DNA from: Bacteroidales bacterium
GTDB lineage: Bacteria; Bacteroidota; Bacteroidia; Bacteroidales; UBA12077
DNA length: 64,000 nt
Direction of reading: 5' to 3'
Assembly (NCBI GenBank): GCA_003446015.1
Contig: DMBU01000013.1
Location: 5,338-69,337, forward strand
Part shown: positions 9,011 to 19,000 of the stretch, piece by piece
Layout: the number at the start of each line of letters is the position of its first letter
Numbering within the stretch: position 1 is the first letter of the stretch
Notes under the pieces: generated by a model
The model's database searches: none
Told to the model about the DNA's origin: nothing
Seen by the model: only the letters and a program-made list of their open reading frames with translations
Translations under genes and position numbers: made by a program

Positions 9011-10081
9011 TTAATGAATAGCTTCTAACTTGTCAGAAAAGTTCTTCCAATATTCTAAATGAAAATCATAGCTTCTATGTCCAATTAAAATTTGTTTGCC
9101 AGATTTCAGTTCATCTGTTGGATTTTTCCTGTATTTTATTTCAGGATTATGCAAATAAGTTCCCTCGGGATGAAACTGAATTCCTAATACATTAGGGTAT
9201 TTTTTATGAGAAATAGCCTCGATAATTTTTCCATCCATGGATGTTGCAATAACATCTAAATCTTCTCCCAACTTTTCAATTGCCTGATGGTGATTACTGT
9301 AAATTAAAGGACTTAAATTTCCTGAGTAATTACCAACTATTGGAAGTTGATTATTAATTTTTATTTCATGAAAATTACCCGAAAACAATGTTGAGTCGAT
9401 ATACAGGTTGTTATTGTAATTACGGTGCTGTGCATTATTATCAGAAGCTAAAACTTCTTCAACAAAACTCAAATTGTAAACTTCAGCTGGAATATCCTGA
9501 ATCATGGTACCTCCTGTTGCAATGTTCATGGTTTGCATTCCAAGACAAATGGCATAAACTATATAATTTGGATTTGATTCAAGTAATGGTGTAAATACAT
9601 TATTCTGAAAGCCTCCTAAAAGATGAAAAAGAAAGGAAGCTTCCATGTAATGTCTGTAGGGATCTGTCATCGATGTAAGTAAACTCATTTGTTCGCCATA
9701 AATAGCCGGAGGTAAATCAGGACCACCTAAAAAGAAAATTCCTTTACTGTTTTCGAATAATTCCGTAAAGATCGGAGTGCAACTATTTTCTGTATAAAGT
9801 GAGCCGGGAGTAATATCTGCTTCAATTTTTTTAAGATTAATAAATGGGTAATTATTCTTTGCTAAAAAATCTTCTGATTCGGAATAATCATACACTTCAT
9901 TTTTATGATATACGCCTGTTATTTTCAGATTGTCAATTTCAACTATATCATGATCAATCAGGTAAGTGAAAAGTTTTAGGTTGTATTCGGTAGGATGAAC
10001 AAGAATAAGATGATTTTCCTGAGAGAACGAAATATTAAAAGAGAATATTACAAATGAAACAGCAACTAGAACTCTTTTCAT
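9011..10081 (-). CDS. Exported class I glutamine amidotransferase-like protein (peptidase C26 family)
   Basis: A 356-residue protein with a signal peptide (cleavage near residue 20, FNISFSQ). The fold resembles gamma-glutamyl-gamma-aminobutyrate hydrolases such as PuuD: a GGPDLPP segment near 119, the nucleophile elbow AICLGMQ with C179, and the His-Glu pair H304/E306 in QFHPEGTY. Such enzymes hydrolyse gamma-glutamyl bonds. The export signal is unusual because most relatives are cytoplasmic; the substrate is unknown, with periplasmic gamma-glutamyl compounds as a guess. It stands alone with 95 bases to the next gene on the left. Confidence 0.75.
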   Translation of the reverse strand: MKRVLVAVSFVIFSFNISFSQENHLILVHPTEYNLKLFTYLIDHDIVEIDNLKITGVYHKNEVYDYSESEDFLAKNNYPFINLKKIEADITPGSLYTENSCTPIFTELFENSKGIFFLGGPDLPPAIYGEQMSLLTSMTDPYRHYMEASFLFHLLGGFQNNVFTPLLESNPNYIVYAICLGMQTMNIATGGTMIQDIPAEVYNLSFVEEVLASDNNAQHRNYNNNLYIDSTLFSGNFHEIKINNQLPIVGNYSGNLSPLIYSNHHQAIEKLGEDLDVIATSMDGKIIEAISHKKYPNVLGIQFHPEGTYLHNPEIKYRKNPTDELKSGKQILIGHRSYDFHLEYWKNFSDKLEAIH

Positions 10082-10252
10082 GATTTAAAAATTTAGTGAG
10101 ATGTGAATCAATATCATTGTACAGTTTCTTTTTGTGACTCTTTGAGTTTTTGTGGCAATATTTTTTCGCCACCATGACTCTAATTCACGAAAATGTAACA
10201 AAGCTTAGCAATCTAATATTTTCTAAACTAAGCGACATTGAAATGTAAATAT

Positions 10253-10285
10253 AAAAAAATCCCTGAGCACACATGAGATCAGGGA
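10253..10285 (-). terminator. Rho-independent terminator after the PD40-like lipoprotein gene
   Basis: On the minus strand, TCCCTGA and TCAGGGA form a 7-bp stem (10260-10266 with 10279-10285), followed by a run of seven T. It lies 20 bases beyond the stop of the leftward gene ending at 10305. Confidence 0.8.
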
Positions 10286-10304
10286 CATATATTTTAAGAA
10301 CTGA

Positions 10305-11282
10305 TTATATTATCATCTTAGGAATTCCTACATAATATAGATCAAACCCTCCCAATCCTCCAGGCCTGTTCGATGAAAAGAACATCAGGTCGTTTTCATA
10401 TCGGTTTGCGAAAATTATAATTGGTCTGAACTCATCGTATTCGGTATTAATTTCTTCACCGAAATTAACAGGTTCTTGCCAATTTCCGTCTTTGTATTCG
10501 GAATAATACAAATCATATCCTCCAAATCCTCCTTCACGATCTGATGTAAAAACCATTAGATTCCCATTTATATATGGGCATTTATCATTCGAAGTGCTGT
10601 TTAGTGATTCGCATGAAATCCATACAGGTAAATCTTCTGTTTCGAGCCAATTTGCTACGGTGGTTCCTGATATGCTCACTTGATAAATATCAAAAACTCC
10701 ATTTTTATCCGAACAAAAATACATTTCATCATTTTCACGATTAAATGTTGGGTAGGCCTCGTTATGCGCTGTATTTATCTTGTCGAGAGGTTTGGGTTTA
10801 TCCCAGAGTTCTTGGTAGACTTCATGTTTTGTATAATAAATATCGAGATTTTCTGACGAGTCAGTTGCATAAAAAATGAAATCGTAAATAAAATCCCTGC
10901 TATACATTAAGTATGGGCCAAATTCATTGGATGGAGTATTAATTGTGGTTAAAATAGTATCATACGTACTAAGACTATAGTCCAAAACACTGAAATGTAC
11001 TTCGTTAGAACTTTTAATATAGTAATATTCAACGATAAAGTTTTCAATATCAAATTCATTACCATTCGAATTTCTGTTCGATGAAAATAAATAAGGAAAC
11101 TGGGTCCATAATTCATATGGAGAAGCCGAATTATAATCATCATATTCCGAATTAATAGATTCGAAATTTACAGGAGTTAGCGGGAACCTGCCTTCTTCAA
11201 AATCATCGCCTAAAGGACATCCGGAAAAAAGGATGGATGATATCAAGAAGAAAAACAATTTGTAAAAATTAAATATTCTCAT
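10305..11282 (-). CDS. Lipoprotein with PD40/TolB-like beta-propeller repeats
   Basis: A 325-residue lipoprotein: signal peptide with lipobox LFSGC, cysteine at residue 22. The body contains repeated blades of the PD40 type, visible as SSNRNSNGNEFD, CSDKNGVFDIYQ, TSDREGGFGGYDLYYS and SSNRPGGLGGFDLYYV. In Bacteroidota these WD40-like repeats occur in cell-surface or outer-membrane-associated proteins, often with OmpA domains; no OmpA domain is present here. The function is unknown, and an envelope role is likely. It is a single gene with its own terminator. Confidence 0.75.
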   Translation of the reverse strand: MRIFNFYKLFFFLISSILFSGCPLGDDFEEGRFPLTPVNFESINSEYDDYNSASPYELWTQFPYLFSSNRNSNGNEFDIENFIVEYYYIKSSNEVHFSVLDYSLSTYDTILTTINTPSNEFGPYLMYSRDFIYDFIFYATDSSENLDIYYTKHEVYQELWDKPKPLDKINTAHNEAYPTFNRENDEMYFCSDKNGVFDIYQVSISGTTVANWLETEDLPVWISCESLNSTSNDKCPYINGNLMVFTSDREGGFGGYDLYYSEYKDGNWQEPVNFGEEINTEYDEFRPIIIFANRYENDLMFFSSNRPGGLGGFDLYYVGIPKMII

Positions 11283-11370
11283 ATAAAACAGTTTTATAGG
11301 TTTATCTATAGATGTTTATATTTTGACTATGGTTGCTTTAAAACAGGATGATTCAGCAATAAAAAAGCAT

Positions 11371-11397
11371 AAAAAACCCGAAAGGAATCCTTCCGGG
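11371..11397 (-). terminator. Terminator after the RNA-binding protein gene
   Basis: An imperfect 10-bp stem (CCCGAAAGGA with TCCTTCCGGG, one mismatch) spans 11377-11397. On the minus strand it is followed by a T run, and it lies about 60 bases after the RRM gene stop. Confidence 0.75.
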
Positions 11398-11454
11398 ATT
11401 ATAGAGATATGTAGTAATCAGTATCTTTCTTAAAATACAGAAACCGAAGTAAGA

Positions 11455-11748
11455 TTAATATCTTTTATTAGATCTTCCTTGATTTCTTGGTCGGCTGCCA
11501 CCTTCTTCACGTGGTTTGGCAATCTTTACAACGATAGTTTTGCCTTCAATCTCAACACCGTCAAGATCTTCGATAGCTCTTTTAGCGTCATCGTCGTTTG
11601 GCATTTCAACAAAGCCAAATCCTTTAGAACGACCAGTTTCGCGGTCAAAAACAACTTTTGCTGAAGATACTTCACCGTATTCTTCAAAGATTTCTTGCAA
11701 TTTTTCACTCTGAACTTTAAAGTTCAAATTGGCGATAAAAATGTTCAT
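11455..11748 (-). CDS. Small RRM-domain RNA-binding protein
   Basis: A 97-residue protein made of one RNA recognition motif. RNP-2 is IFIANL (3-8) and RNP-1 is KGFGFVEM (about 43-50), both with the aromatic residues that stack on RNA bases. The tail is rich in Gly, Arg and Ser (EEGGSRPRNQGRSNKRY), as in bacterial glycine-rich RNA-binding proteins that are often cold induced. The long leader before it (11749-11965) could hold a regulatory element, as is common for such genes, but I cannot define one. It is monocistronic with a terminator. Confidence 0.9.
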   Translation of the reverse strand: MNIFIANLNFKVQSEKLQEIFEEYGEVSSAKVVFDRETGRSKGFGFVEMPNDDDAKRAIEDLDGVEIEGKTIVVKIAKPREEGGSRPRNQGRSNKRY

Positions 11749-11965
11749 AGTAATTAAAAAAAGTTAAATGAATAATTTTAGTTTAAGGAGAGTAAAAAAG
11801 TAAGATTGATGAATTAATATCCTAATTATATCACAGTCCACACTTAGTGCTCAACTTATTACACTAACAAAGATAGATGAATATTTACTTAAAATCCAAT
11901 AAAGTTATAAAAACAGCGTATTATTTTTAAATTCATAATCAGTCAAATACGAAAAAGTATACAGG

Positions 11966-12490
11966 TTAATTAATAAAATCTGCATTAAGTATAGAGTAGA
12001 TATAACAATTCTGAAATTGATTATTTTTAAGTACAGCATTTTTTAAACAAGCCTCTTTGGTAAAGCCGCATTTTGTTAGAACCCTTATTGAAGAAATGTT
12101 CGATTCAAAAACATGAGCAAATAACCGTTTAACTTCAAAGGTTTTAAAAGTGTACTGGATCATTGCATTTAGCGCTTTGGTTGCTATACCTTTATTCCAG
12201 TATTTTTCTCCCAGCCAATATCCAATTTCGGCATTTTTTCTAAAAACATCAGTTTGCTTTATAATACCTATGCCACCAATTGCATGGCCTTTATATTCAA
12301 TAGCAAAGTTTGTTAAGGGTTTATCCTGATTGGCAATTTCTATCCATTGTTTAGCTGCTAATTCTGTGTAAGGATAAGGAAACTCATCGCGAAGATTATC
12401 CCAAATCTTTTTATTATTTGCGTTTTTTGATAAAGACTTGATATCTTTTTCCTGCCAGTTTCGAAGAAGAATAATTCCTAAATCAATCAT
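11966..12490 (-). CDS. GNAT family N-acetyltransferase (RimJ/RimL-like)
   Basis: A 174-residue cytoplasmic acetyltransferase. The order LRNWQEKDIKSL, then IGGIGI, AEIGYWLGEKYWNKGIATKAL and FAHVFESNISSIRVLTKCGFTKE is the standard pattern of the RimJ/RimL branch; the GEKYWNKGIATKA segment is the acetyl-CoA loop. These enzymes acetylate protein N-termini or small amines, and the substrate cannot be told from sequence. It stands alone, divergent from the histidine kinase gene. Confidence 0.88.
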   Translation of the reverse strand: MIDLGIILLRNWQEKDIKSLSKNANNKKIWDNLRDEFPYPYTELAAKQWIEIANQDKPLTNFAIEYKGHAIGGIGIIKQTDVFRKNAEIGYWLGEKYWNKGIATKALNAMIQYTFKTFEVKRLFAHVFESNISSIRVLTKCGFTKEACLKNAVLKNNQFQNCYIYSILNADFIN

Positions 12491-12613
12491 GGATTTATAT
12501 AATATGCTTTAAAGATAATAATTTAAAAAGATTCAATAAAAATCAAACACATGTTTTGTTAAGTTTTGTTAATCATTAGCTCCAAACAAAAATATTTCCA
12601 TAAATTAGCCCTT

Positions 12614-13891
12614 ATGAGAAAACCAGCAGTTCGACTTGTAATTTTTTTAGGTCTTATTTCAATTATTGGAATTATAACATTGCAAGTGTATTTTTTTCAA
12701 ATCACATTTAATAACGAAGAGCGAAAATTAAATCAGAAAATTCAGGTGGCTCTTTGGGATGTGGTTGAGCAAATTTATGACTTAAATAATATTCAATACC
12801 TTGGCAAAAATCCGGTATCTCAAGTTTCACCTGATTATTTTGTCGTAAATGTAAATGATTTTATCGATGCAGAGGTGCTTGAACATTACCTAATTAGGAC
12901 ATTTGAGAAGCAAAACATTAATCTTGATTTTGAATATGCTATTTACGATTGCCAATCAGATAAAATGTTATTTGGTAAGTATATAAATCTAAGCAAACTC
13001 GAAGATAAACCATCAAGAATAGAATTACCTAAGCACGATGAATTTATTTACTATTTCGGAATTTATTTTCCTTCTCGTAAACAACATATTTTAGGAAGCA
13101 TTCATAGTATCTATATTTTATCAGGGATATTAATTTTTGTAGTTTTGTTTTTAGCTTATGCCTTAATAGTCATATTGCAACAAAGACGTTTTTCTGAGCT
13201 TCAAAAAGATGTAGTTAATAACCTCACTCATGAGTTTAAAACGCCACTATCTTCAATTGTTCTTTCAGCTGATGTATTAAGCGAAAAGGATATTGTAAAT
13301 GAGCCCGATCGAATTTTCAGATATTCACAAATAGTAAAAACACAGGCTAATACTTTATTGCAGCATATCGAAAAAGTACTTGGCATGAGTGAATTGGAAA
13401 ATACAGGGAAGTTAAATAAGAAAAATATAAATCTTCATGAGTTTTTAAGTAACATAATGAATGACTTCATTCAGCGAGTAAATGATAAACAAGGAACTTT
13501 TTCGCTGGAATTAAAAGCTCAGAATTATATGGTATGTGTGGATGAATTCCATTTTGCGAATTTGCTTTTAAACTTAGTCGATAATGCCTTAAAATATTGT
13601 GAAATTAAACCTGAGATTAGTATCTCAACTTATTCAGATAAAAAGAATGTTTATTTGCTTATAAAGGATAAGGGGATTGGAATACATAAAAAATATCAGA
13701 AAAAGATTTTTAAAAAGTTCTTTCGTATACCCACTGGCAATGTTCATAATGTGAAAGGTTTTGGTTTGGGATTGAGTTATGTAAGAGATATAATTAAAAG
13801 CCATGGTTGGAAATATAAACTGAAAAGTGAAATTAACGCGGGGACAGAATTTACATTAATTCTTCCACTAAAAGATAAAACCTGTGAATAA
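12614..13891 (+). CDS. Sensor histidine kinase, two-component system next to RND efflux operon
   Basis: I start at ATG 12614 (MRKPAVRLVIFLG), giving 425 residues; a TTG 48 bases upstream would add an unlikely leader. Two membrane helices (about 8-28 and 166-188) bracket a periplasmic sensor of about 135 residues that I do not recognise. The kinase core has the H box NNLTHEFKTPLSS with H206, the N box NLLLNLVDNALKYC, and the G box GFGLGLSY. The gene overlaps the response regulator by 8 bases, so they form a pair. Its position just upstream of the efflux operon suggests control of that pump, but this is inferred. Confidence 0.9.
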   Translation: MRKPAVRLVIFLGLISIIGIITLQVYFFQITFNNEERKLNQKIQVALWDVVEQIYDLNNIQYLGKNPVSQVSPDYFVVNVNDFIDAEVLEHYLIRTFEKQNINLDFEYAIYDCQSDKMLFGKYINLSKLEDKPSRIELPKHDEFIYYFGIYFPSRKQHILGSIHSIYILSGILIFVVLFLAYALIVILQQRRFSELQKDVVNNLTHEFKTPLSSIVLSADVLSEKDIVNEPDRIFRYSQIVKTQANTLLQHIEKVLGMSELENTGKLNKKNINLHEFLSNIMNDFIQRVNDKQGTFSLELKAQNYMVCVDEFHFANLLLNLVDNALKYCEIKPEISISTYSDKKNVYLLIKDKGIGIHKKYQKKIFKKFFRIPTGNVHNVKGFGLGLSYVRDIIKSHGWKYKLKSEINAGTEFTLILPLKDKTCE

Positions 13892-14576
13892 AAGCACTAA
13901 AATATTATACGTTGAGGATGATGAAACCCTGAGTTATATTACAACTGACAATCTAAAAAGAAAAGGATTTGAGGTTGTTAATGCAAGTGATGGTTTGCAA
14001 GCATTTGAGCTTTTCTCAAAGGACACTTTTGATATTTGCCTTTTTGATATCATGCTTCCTAAAATGGATGGTTTTGATCTGGCTCATAAAGTAAGATCAG
14101 TAAACAAAGAAATCCCGATTTTATTCATTACTGCAAAAACATTACCCGAAGACCGGGTTAAGGGACTATTATTAGGTGCTGATGATTATATTGTAAAGCC
14201 TTACAACATGGAAGAACTAATTCTTAGAATTCAGGTTTTTTTAAAACGAAAGAAAATAGTCCATTCTGATTCTGAAAATAAAAAGATAAAAATGGGAAAA
14301 GCAATTTTTGATCGTGAAGAATTAAAACTGACAGTAGGAGCTAAAGAAAACAACTTGACATATCGGGAAGCAGAACTTCTGAAGTTCTTTTTTGAAAATA
14401 AAAATACATTACTTACCCGCGAAAGAATATTAAATGTGTTGTGGGGCGATAACGATTATTTTGCTGGGCGTAGCCTGGATGTTTTTATTACCCGCTTAAG
14501 AAAATATTTTAAACCACTATCTGAAATTTCAATAGAAAATAAACATGGTGTTGGGTTTGTTTTTAAAGTTTTGTAA
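13884..14576 (+). CDS. OmpR/PhoB-family response regulator
   Basis: A 230-residue transcriptional regulator with a GTG start at 13884, overlapping the kinase gene by 8 bases. The receiver domain has acidic pocket residues E11-D12-D13, the phosphorylated D55 and the conserved K105 in VKPYN. The C-terminal winged helix has REAELLKFFFENKNTLLTRERILNVLWG and the recognition helix SLDVFITRLRKYF. It is phosphorylated by the kinase encoded just before it. The likely targets are the efflux genes starting at 14918, since the 341-base gap between them is large enough for an operator. Confidence 0.92.
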   Translation: MNKSTKILYVEDDETLSYITTDNLKRKGFEVVNASDGLQAFELFSKDTFDICLFDIMLPKMDGFDLAHKVRSVNKEIPILFITAKTLPEDRVKGLLLGADDYIVKPYNMEELILRIQVFLKRKKIVHSDSENKKIKMGKAIFDREELKLTVGAKENNLTYREAELLKFFFENKNTLLTRERILNVLWGDNDYFAGRSLDVFITRLRKYFKPLSEISIENKHGVGFVFKVL

Positions 14577-14917
14577 AAAGCTAATATTTCAAGAATCCAT
14601 TTTTTAGTAAATCGGCTATACCCTAATAATAGGGTTATTCCACATTTGCATAGGGGTCAAGCACAAGAATCCCCCCAACCCCTTCACCAAGGGAGTGTTA
14701 ATCTTACCTCCCCCTTTTTAAAATGGGAACTAAGGGGAATTTGTAAATAACTCATCCTTAAAAAGAGTTTTACATTCCATTTTTACATATAAACACTTCA
14801 CTCCTGAATAATATCATTTCGGTTAACTACAACCTTATATACAAATCATTTTGTTTTCTCTCATCGTAATTTTGATTATTGAATCTTGAAAAATTAACTG
14901 AATAAAATATAACCAAC
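14577..14917. repeat. Intergenic region with hairpins and a degenerate GC-rich interspersed repeat
   Basis: No gene is present in these 341 bases. A hairpin ACCCTA-ATAA-TAGGGT sits at 14620-14635 and could end the two-component operon, though it lacks a T run. From about 14660 to 14740 the base composition changes to C and G runs (CCCCCC at 14671-14676, CCCCTT-CACC-AAGGG hairpin at 14679-14693, CCCCCTTTTT and AAGGGGAA further on). This looks like a decayed copy of a dispersed repeat. The remaining 180 bases are AT-rich and should contain the promoter of the efflux operon. Confidence 0.5.
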
Positions 14918-16003
14918 ATGTTACAAAAAGATTATTGTATAAAAAAGTTAAGCAAAATCGCTATTTTGTTTACGGGACTCATTCTTATTGTTTCCTGCAG
15001 CAGGACTGAAAATGAGGCAAACTCAAATTTAAAATTAGTAAAGACTGCCCAGGTAAAGCAAATACCTGTTGTTATGCAAAAACAGTTTCCCGGAGTTGTT
15101 GAGGCAAATGAGGAAGTGAATTTAGCTTTTCGGGTTGCTGGTCCAGTAATAAAAATATATGTCAGAGAAGGAGATTATATAAAAAAGGGTCAGCTTGTTG
15201 CCGAAATAGATTCACGTGATTATGAAGTTCAGAAAAATGCAGTTGAAGCACAAGCCAATCAGATACAGTCTGAATACTCACGAATAGAGGAGCTAAATAG
15301 TCGCAAAAGTGTAGCCGATAACGATTATGAGAAAATGAAGGCTGGTAAGGAAATGATCGAAGCAAAACTTAAAAATGCAATTGATCAGTTGAACGATACA
15401 AAGCTTTACGCACCTTTCTCGGGATATATCACAAAAGTAAATTTCAAAGAAGGAGAGTTGGTAAATCTTGGAACCCCGATAGCCTCATTAATCGATGTAA
15501 GTATTTTAAAAGTTGAGATTGATGTTCCTGCTTCTATGCTGCTTTTAAAAGACAAAATTATAAATATGGATTGCTTTCAGGAAGATATTCCAGATAAATC
15601 ATTTCCTTTTAAATTAATGGCAACTAATGTAAAAGCTAATAATAATGGATTATATAAATTTTATTTACAACATACTCCTTTGGGAAAGACGGAATTAGTT
15701 CCGGGTATGAATGTATCTGTAAAAATCAGTTATAAAGCCCGGGAAAATGACATTCTTAGTATTCCATTAAACGCTGTTTTTGAGCTAGATAATAAATCAT
15801 ATGTGTGGCTTGTAAAAGATTCTATTGTTCATAAGCAATTGGTTGAAACATGTAATATCATCTATAAAGGTGAAATTGGAATTGTAAGTGGTTTGAACAA
15901 AGATCAGCATGTTGTTAGTGGTGGTCTTCATTTACTAAAGGAAAATGAAGCTGTAAAGATTGTTCCTCACGAGAGTGAAACCAATGTTGGAAACTTACTT
16001 TAA
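14918..16003 (+). CDS. RND efflux periplasmic adaptor lipoprotein (HlyD/AcrA family)
   Basis: A 361-residue membrane fusion protein. The lipobox LILIVSC puts the acylated cysteine at residue 27, tethering it to the inner membrane. The lipoyl half-motifs are VAGPVIKIYVREGDYIKKGQLVAEID and LYAPFSGYITKVNFKEGELV, separated by a coiled-coil hairpin (about 105-160) shorter than in AcrA. A beta-barrel domain and a C-terminal membrane-proximal domain follow. It links the RND pump with the TolC-like channel encoded after it. It is the first gene of a three-gene operon, with 11 bases to the pump gene. Confidence 0.92.
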   Translation: MLQKDYCIKKLSKIAILFTGLILIVSCSRTENEANSNLKLVKTAQVKQIPVVMQKQFPGVVEANEEVNLAFRVAGPVIKIYVREGDYIKKGQLVAEIDSRDYEVQKNAVEAQANQIQSEYSRIEELNSRKSVADNDYEKMKAGKEMIEAKLKNAIDQLNDTKLYAPFSGYITKVNFKEGELVNLGTPIASLIDVSILKVEIDVPASMLLLKDKIINMDCFQEDIPDKSFPFKLMATNVKANNNGLYKFYLQHTPLGKTELVPGMNVSVKISYKARENDILSIPLNAVFELDNKSYVWLVKDSIVHKQLVETCNIIYKGEIGIVSGLNKDQHVVSGGLHLLKENEAVKIVPHESETNVGNLL

Positions 16004-16014
16004 TCTTATTAGTC

Positions 16015-19000
16015 ATGCATATTTCAGAGTTAGTATTTAAAAAGAAAAAGATATTTTACTTTCTATTAGTAGCTATTGTTATTGGAGGGATTTTTTCATT
16101 CAAAAAATTAAGTAAGCTCGAAGATCCTGAAATTACAGTAATGATTGCAAATGTTGTAACGGTTTATCCGGGAGCATCAGCACACGATGTTGAGTTGCAG
16201 GTAACTAAGATTTTAGAAGATGAAATATCAGCATTATCTGATATAAACAAAATACAGTCTCGTTCCGAAGCAAATGTTTCTATAATTAGTGTTGAACTTA
16301 AAATGACAGTTCCACAAGATGAAATACCTCAACGTTGGGAATTTTTGCGCCGTAAAATTGAATTGGCTATTCCTAAACTCCCTAATGGCGTTAAGACTCC
16401 TATGGTGATAGATGATTTTAGCGACGTGTACGGAATGTTTTATGCAATGATCGCCGATGATGGATTTTCATATCAGGAAATGAGCGATTATGCTGATTTT
16501 ATAAGGCAAAACATGCTCGAAGTTAATGGCGTAAGAAAAGTTGCTATTTATGGAGAACAATCGCCTGAAATTTTAATTACGCTTTCCGCAGATAAAATGA
16601 GCGAAATGGGAGTTTTGCCCTTACAGATATTTTCTGCAATAAACGATCAGTGTAAAGAACTTTACGCAGGTACTATGCAAAGCGGAATGCAACAAATACG
16701 TGTACATGTAAATGAGAAAGCCACAAGCCTTGATGATATTAAAAATATACTTATTAGCGGGATAAACGGTTCATCTTTTAAACTAGGTGATATAGCACAA
16801 ATAGAGAAAGGATATAACGACCCACTAAGGAATACCATGTATGTTAATAATCAAAAAGCTATTGGTATTGGAATTTCAATGGAGTCTGGAGAGAATATTA
16901 TCGAAGTAGGAGAAAGGGTTGAAGATAAACTGACGAACTTACAATTACAAATCCCGTCTGGAATCTCTTTTGAAAAAGTGTTTTTTCAGCCGGAAAAAGT
17001 AAGCAATTCTATTAATGGCTTTATGTGGAATCTAATTCTGTCGGTTGTTATTGTGATCGTTGTTTTGATGTTTACCATGGGATTCCGTGGAGGTGTTATT
17101 ATTGGTAGTGGCTTACTTTTAACCATACTTGCTACTTTCCCTGTTTTATTAATCGCAGAAGGTACTTTGCAACGGATTTCCTTAGGAGCATTTATTGTAG
17201 CTATGGGAATGCTTGTTGATAATGCCATTGTAGTACTCGATGGAATATTAATTGAAAGAGATAAAGGATATAGTGGTAAGAACGCTTATACCCGAACCGC
17301 AAAGCAAACTGCTATTCCTTTGTTAGCAGCAACATTGATTGCAATTGCAGCTTTTTTCCCTGTTTATCTATCTCCGGATACTGCCGGAACATACGTAAGA
17401 GATTTGTTTCTTGTGCTGGCTATATCTTTGTCAATAAGTTGGATTTTGGCATTAACACAGGTTCCTTTATTTGCATCATTTTTTTACAAGAATAAAGGAA
17501 AAAAGAAAAAGCCAAAAAAAGAACAAAACCAGTTTGACAAACCATTATACAGAATTTCAAAAAAAATACTGGAATTCGGATTACATCATAGAACAGTTAC
17601 CATATCTTTTTCTGTTGCTATTCTGGCATTTTCACTTCTGGGGATTAAAAATGTAGATAAAACCTTTTTCCCGGATTTCAGTTATAATCAGTTTTATATT
17701 GAACATACGCTGCCTAAGGGAAGCTCTCCCGAAATGGTAAATGAAAATCTGAGAAAAATAACCGATCACTTTAATACCTATGATGAGGTTGAAATGGTTG
17801 TAACAAGCCAGGGAATGACTCCTCTAAGGTATTGCCTTGTAAGAGGATTCATGTCGGAAAATGCAGATAATTACGGTGAGTTAATTGTCAATTTTAAGGA
17901 TTATGAAACCATGCAAAAAATGCGACCGGTATTTAATGAATATTTGCGCACAGAATTTCCCGAAGCCTTAAGCAGAATACGAAAATATACTTTATCAATC
18001 AAAGCAACACACACTGTCGAAGCTCAGTTTACAGGTCCTGATCCGGCCGTTTTAAAACGCTTGAGTGGTGAAGTATCGGATTTAATGCTTCAAAATCCAA
18101 ATGCCGATAGTTATTCGGTTTGCGATGACTGGAATCCTAAGGCAAAAACATTAACTGCTATTTACGATCCTATTTCTGCAAGCAGAGCATCCGTAACACG
18201 AGAAGATGTTAATATGGCAATACTTGCAGCAACAGACGGACTGCCGGTTGCAACGGTTTATGAAGGGGCAACTGCTTTGCCTGTTCGATTCAGAGTTCGT
18301 GATAAGGTAGGGAATAGAATCGAAGATCTAAATGATATTCCGGTTTGGAGCACTATACCAAATATTAGTGGACTATTAGATATGAATAATATTATGGGAT
18401 TATTCAATGGTTCAGTAAATACTGATGATTTGATTAAAGAAACCTTAACGGCTGTTCCTCTTAGTACGGTTACAAATGGAGTTAAGCTCGGATGGGAAGA
18501 GCCTGTTGTGCGTCGTTTAAATGGAAAGAGAGTTATTCAGGCGCAATGTGAGCCTGTTGACGGAATTAGTCCTGCTGAGCTTCAAAACGAATTAGATGAA
18601 CAGGTAAAAAAGATTGATATTCCTGAAGGATATAGTTTCGAATGGGTCGGAGAATCTGAACTGAAAAGAGACGGGTTGAAAGGAATATTAAGCTTCTTAC
18701 CATTGGCTGTTGCAATCATGATTCTCATACTTTTGCTGCTTTTTAATGATTATCGCAGGCCACTGATCATAATTTTATGCTTACCATTGACTATCATTGG
18801 AATCGTTCCCGGCTTATTAATAACAGGACAACCTTTTTCTTTTATTGCTATTGTTGGAGTAATTGGTTTATCGGGGATGATTATCAAAAATGCAATTGTT
18901 TTATTGGATGAAATTAAGATAAGACTAAAAGAAGCAGACTCGGCATATAAAGCCGTAATTGATGCCACGATCTCAAGAATCAGGCCTGTAACGATGGCAT

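Noticed and set aside
10110..10200. Weak similarity to the CACAAAG-type repeat in the gap before the lipoprotein gene (TTGTGACTC, GTTTTTGTGGC)
   Set aside because: Only short matches with many differences, so I could not support it as a copy of the repeat near the IS110.
12566..12613. Longer histidine kinase start at TTG 12566
   Set aside because: ATG 12614 gives a normal first membrane helix directly after the start; the upstream part adds no recognisable sequence.
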